From an uncultured Eubacteriales bacterium (GTDB lineage: Bacteria; Bacillota; Clostridia; Christensenellales; Borkfalkiaceae), in NCBI GenBank assembly GCA_900547645.1, contig URHP01000039.1, positions 1-13,694 on the forward strand: DNA of 13,694 nt, in the 5' to 3' direction. Within the stretch, counting starts at the first letter, position 1. Each line of letters begins with the position of its first letter. A model generated the notes under the pieces. It had not been told where the DNA came from. It saw only the letters and a program-made list of their open reading frames with translations, and ran no database searches. The translations under genes and the position numbers were made by a program. This document shows, in pieces, positions 13,443 through 13,694 of the stretch.

Positions 13443-13449
13443 CGTGGGC

Positions 13450-13465
13450 ATACTATATATAGTAT
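13450..13465. repeat. 16-nt perfect palindrome
   Basis: ATACTATATATAGTAT is its own reverse complement. It contains TATACT-like -10 cores on both strands. It may be an operator for a dimeric repressor or a pair of back-to-back -10 elements. No gene reads leftward from it. Confidence 0.45.
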
Positions 13466-13545
13466 AGCGCGTGCATGAGCGGCGGACGGGCTCTGTTTTT
13501 TCGGAAAAAGCGTGAAAAAAAGTGGAAAATTTCCGCGAAAAATGC

Positions 13546-13574
13546 TTGACGAAAAAAAGCATCCGTGCTAATAT
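13546..13574 (+). promoter_or_regulatory. strong promoter, probably of an rRNA operon
   Basis: TTGACG (13546-13551), a 17-nt spacer and TAATAT (13569-13574). A-rich tracts upstream (13513-13542) look like an UP element. The leader that follows points to stable RNA. Confidence 0.72.
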
Positions 13575-13578
13575 ATGT

Positions 13579-13694
13579 AAGCTGTCTCTTGGGACGGCTT
13601 GCTTTTTCAGGCGAAAAAGCCTCTGCCGATGCAGAGAACCTGCAGATTGACAACTGAATAGCGAAGTAAAGTACGAAAGGCAAGAAAGAAGATC
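13579..13694 (+). other. structured leader, likely 5' leader of an rRNA operon (rRNA gene beyond the window)
   Basis: Three hairpins lie in a row: AAGCTGTC (13579-13586) / GACGGCTT (13593-13600) followed by GCTTTTT; AGGC / GCCT around GAAAAA; and CTCTGC / GCAGAG around CGAT. Then comes TTGACAACTGAATAG, a phrase common in the leader and spacer sequences of Firmicutes rRNA operons, and a purine-rich run (GAAAGGCAAGAAAGAAGATC) to the window end. No rRNA body is included, so whether 16S or 23S comes first cannot be seen. No reading frame with a ribosome binding site is present in this stretch. Confidence 0.55.

Overview
The window reads as a piece of chromosome from a fermentative, anaerobic member of the Bacillota (Clostridia-like, probably host-associated). 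The grounds are strong GGAGG-type ribosome binding sites, TTGACA/TATAAT promoters, a ZTP riboswitch ahead of a pyruvate formate-lyase operon, BspA-like leucine-rich surface proteins and many U-tailed intrinsic terminators. Most of it is moderately GC-rich. Two stretches (about 1-900 and about 7960-8870) are clearly AT-rich, and both lie in genes for secreted proteins. All supported genes are on the + strand.

Layout. 1-1331: the 3' end of a surface protein (leucine-rich and Listeria-Bacteroides repeat type), then a second, secreted leucine-rich-repeat protein. 1332-1803: terminator-like hairpin, promoter, ZTP (pfl motif) riboswitch and riboswitch terminator. 1804-5446: operon of pflA, a thioredoxin-like protein, pyruvate formate-lyase lacking its C-terminal glycyl-radical domain, that domain as a separate 78-residue protein, and a zinc-ribbon membrane protein, closed by a 20-bp perfect hairpin. 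5680-6372: hemolysin III/PAQR-family membrane protein. 6531-7412: lipoprotein of unknown function. 7457-9790: an unexplained locus with two putative small RNAs bracketing a secreted protein gene and a membrane protein gene. 10038-12236: tex. 12449-13372: cysteine synthase. 13440-13694: a 16-nt perfect palindrome, then a strong promoter and structured leader that look like the start of an rRNA operon; the rRNA itself is outside the window.

How it works together. The ZTP riboswitch would sense the folate-stress alarmone ZTP/ZMP and raise transcription of the formate-producing PFL system, giving one-carbon units for 10-formyl-THF. The PFL is built from two polypeptides: a 676-residue body with the Cys-Cys pair (Cys409-Cys410) and a 78-residue piece with the radical glycine (Gly53). 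Together they give 754 residues, the usual length of one PFL chain.

The most novel signal is a promoter module repeated three times (7488-7540, 7662-7715, 9588-9640). It has three TTACAA half-sites spaced exactly 11 and 22 bp apart, followed by an extended -10. On the opposite strand it matches the TGTWAH-N5-TGTWAH box of WalR-type OmpR-family regulators. Two copies drive short transcripts ending in similar terminators (putative small RNAs). The third drives the secreted-protein gene. This looks like a small local regulon, possibly an envelope-stress locus, that I cannot match to a known system.
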